Shown here one piece after another: positions 63,172 to 64,000 of a stretch of DNA of 64,000 bases (position 1 is its first letter; each line of letters opens with the position of its first letter). The stretch spans positions 1 through 64,000 of the forward strand of contig CAVQRB010000011.1 in NCBI GenBank assembly GCA_963715055.1, given 5' to 3'. Under the pieces are notes generated by a model that was not told where the DNA came from, made no database searches, and saw only the letters and a list, made by a program, of their open reading frames with translations. The DNA comes from CAVQRB01 sp963715055. GTDB taxonomy: Bacteria; Pseudomonadota; Alphaproteobacteria; Rhodobacterales; Rhodobacteraceae. Made by a program: the position numbers and the translations under genes.

Positions 63172-63195
63172 TATTGTATCCGCTTGGATACAATA
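63172..63195. promoter_or_regulatory. Perfect operator palindrome upstream of the GntR gene
   Basis: TATTGTATCC (63172-63181) and GGATACAATA (63186-63195) form a perfect 10-bp inverted repeat with GCTT between. It lies 20 nt upstream of the GTG start of the GntR-family gene. Such TTGTATnn...nnATACAA sites fit the FCD/VanR subgroup of GntR regulators and suggest autoregulation of the regulator and its membrane-gene neighbour. Confidence 0.8.
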
Positions 63196-63215
63196 TACCG
63201 AAGAAGGCGTGCCGC

Positions 63216-63857
63216 GTGACCGACGAGCAGGAAATGTCGCAAGGAGAGCTTGCCTATGCGCGGCTCTATGGTGCGATCCGCGCGGGGTCGTTTCAGCCAG
63301 GCGATCGCCTGCGTGAAGTAGATGTGGCCGAGCGGCTGTCGCTCTCGCGTACCCCGGTGCGCGAGGCGCTGCGCAAGCTCGAAGCCGAAGGGGTGATCGA
63401 GCATCGCCCGCGTCTGGGAGCCGTGATCCGGCGGCTGAGCCACGGCGAGGTGGTAGAGCTTTACGAGATGCGGCTCGTGCTGGAGCGCACGGCGGCGGAG
63501 ATGGCGGCGAAACACGCGGCGCCGGCGGAAGTCGACGTGCTGGAGCAGTTGAACACCGAGTTGTCCGGAGCGGGCTCGCCGGAGGCCGCCGCCGCGATCA
63601 ACCAGGATTTCCACCGGGCGATCTACCGCGCTGCGCGCAACCGTTTCCTGCTCGACGCGGCGCGGGCGCTGAACAATGCGCTGATGCTGCTCGGTCCCAC
63701 CACATTGGCGACGCCGGAGCGGCTCAAGGTGGTGACGGGTCAGCACCGTGACATCATCGAGGCGGTGCGTGCCGGTGACGCGCAGGCTGCGGGTGCCGCG
63801 GCGGCAGTGCATCTGGAAACCTCGCTGCGCGACCGGCTGAAGGCGATGACCGGATGA
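63216..63857 (+). CDS. GntR-family transcriptional regulator (FCD subfamily)
   Basis: A 213-residue regulator. The winged helix (about 6-72) contains LREVDVAERLSLSRTPVREA and RKLEAEGVIEHRP. The FCD effector domain (about 80-205) has metal-ligand-type residues in NQDFHRAIYRAARN and TGQHRDIIEAVRAGD. The GTG at 63216 has AAGG 8 nt ahead; an ATG at 63234 is too close to its own AGGA. Effectors of FCD regulators are usually organic acids. It overlaps the next gene by 4 nt (ATGA). Confidence 0.9.
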   Translation: MTDEQEMSQGELAYARLYGAIRAGSFQPGDRLREVDVAERLSLSRTPVREALRKLEAEGVIEHRPRLGAVIRRLSHGEVVELYEMRLVLERTAAEMAAKHAAPAEVDVLEQLNTELSGAGSPEAAAAINQDFHRAIYRAARNRFLLDAARALNNALMLLGPTTLATPERLKVVTGQHRDIIEAVRAGDAQAAGAAAAVHLETSLRDRLKAMTG

Positions 63858-64000
63858 TCCGCCTGCTCACGCCCTTTCCCATCGCCCTTGCCGGGGTCTG
63901 GCTGTTTCACGCTCTCGCCCTGCCGTTGCCCTGGCTTCTGGGGCCGATCATGGCATGCCTGACCGCAGCGCTTGCGGGCGTGCCGATGAAGGGCGTCTCG
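63854..64000 (+). CDS. AbrB-family membrane protein, cut by the window end
   Basis: The first 49 residues are visible: two hydrophobic segments and the motif ALPLPWLLGPIMACLTAAL, the signature of the COG3180 AbrB membrane family (often labelled ammonia monooxygenase or AbrB, despite being a multi-helix putative transporter). It starts on the stop of the GntR gene (ATGA) and is likely regulated by it through the palindrome at 63172-63195. The rest lies outside the window. Confidence 0.8.
   Translation, partial: MIRLLTPFPIALAGVWLFHALALPLPWLLGPIMACLTAALAGVPMKGVS

Overview
The window is a high-GC chromosomal stretch from an alphaproteobacterium, most likely a Rhodobacteraceae (roseobacter-type) species. 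This is inferred from gene families and gene order; no rRNA, tRNA or phylogenetic marker set was examined. The pointers are a complete tad/flp pilus locus with 'VDW' type Flp pilins, the aa3 cytochrome oxidase cluster running into surf1, thrC and an M16 peptidase, and the PdeM/Lhr-type helicase pair. No rRNA, tRNA, CRISPR array or intact insertion sequence was seen.

Layout. 0.1-4.0 kb: a MOSC protein, then the one-carbon genes fhs and folD around a small exported protein. 4.0-7.6 kb (minus): a PaaI-type thioesterase, pdeM and its DEXH helicase partner. 8.0-9.9 kb: an exported DUF3604 protein broken by a 1-nt frameshift. 10-22 kb (minus): a MoxR-like ATPase and the tad locus, in transcription order flp2, flp1, rcpC (two frameshifts), rcpA, a lipoprotein, tadZ, tadA, tadB, tadC, two tadD-type TPR lipoproteins and the prepilin peptidase. 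Hairpins divide the locus into blocks, and palindromes lie ahead of flp2. 22.3-28.6 kb: a lytic transglycosylase, a GNAT protein, scoA and scoB with a LOV photosensor kinase between them, and topA. 28.6-31.3 kb: a gene-poor patch with a DUF2147 protein, a decayed IS3-type orfA and dprA. 31.4-41.4 kb: tldD diverging from ctaC-ctaB-small ORF-ctaG-ctaE, then surf1, thrC, an M16 peptidase, a GNAT gene and an MBL-fold protein. 41.4-47.4 kb: an FAD-linked oxidase, a membrane protein, apt, a LysE exporter, a Cys-rich secreted microprotein coupled to an unknown anchored protein behind a CRP-like palindrome, and mtnP. 47.7-51.4 kb: a membrane flavoreductase, two small proteins and a PepSY protein, a likely metal or redox group. 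51.7-64 kb: a SulP transporter, GSCFA, a second LysE, a flavin reductase, a frameshifted GNAT gene, EcsC, Nudix, DUF1178, SDR, lysC, ptsP, and a GntR regulator with a perfect operator palindrome, overlapping a truncated AbrB-family membrane gene.

The most notable observations are: the LOV kinase inside the sco pair, which has Asp where the phosphoacceptor His is expected; the microprotein operon with its CRP-like site; a 35-bp repeat found twice with one mismatch, containing GTACA/TGTAC palindromes; a possible small RNA between flp1 and rcpC; and at least four single-base frameshifts in otherwise intact genes, which look more like sequence errors than real decay.
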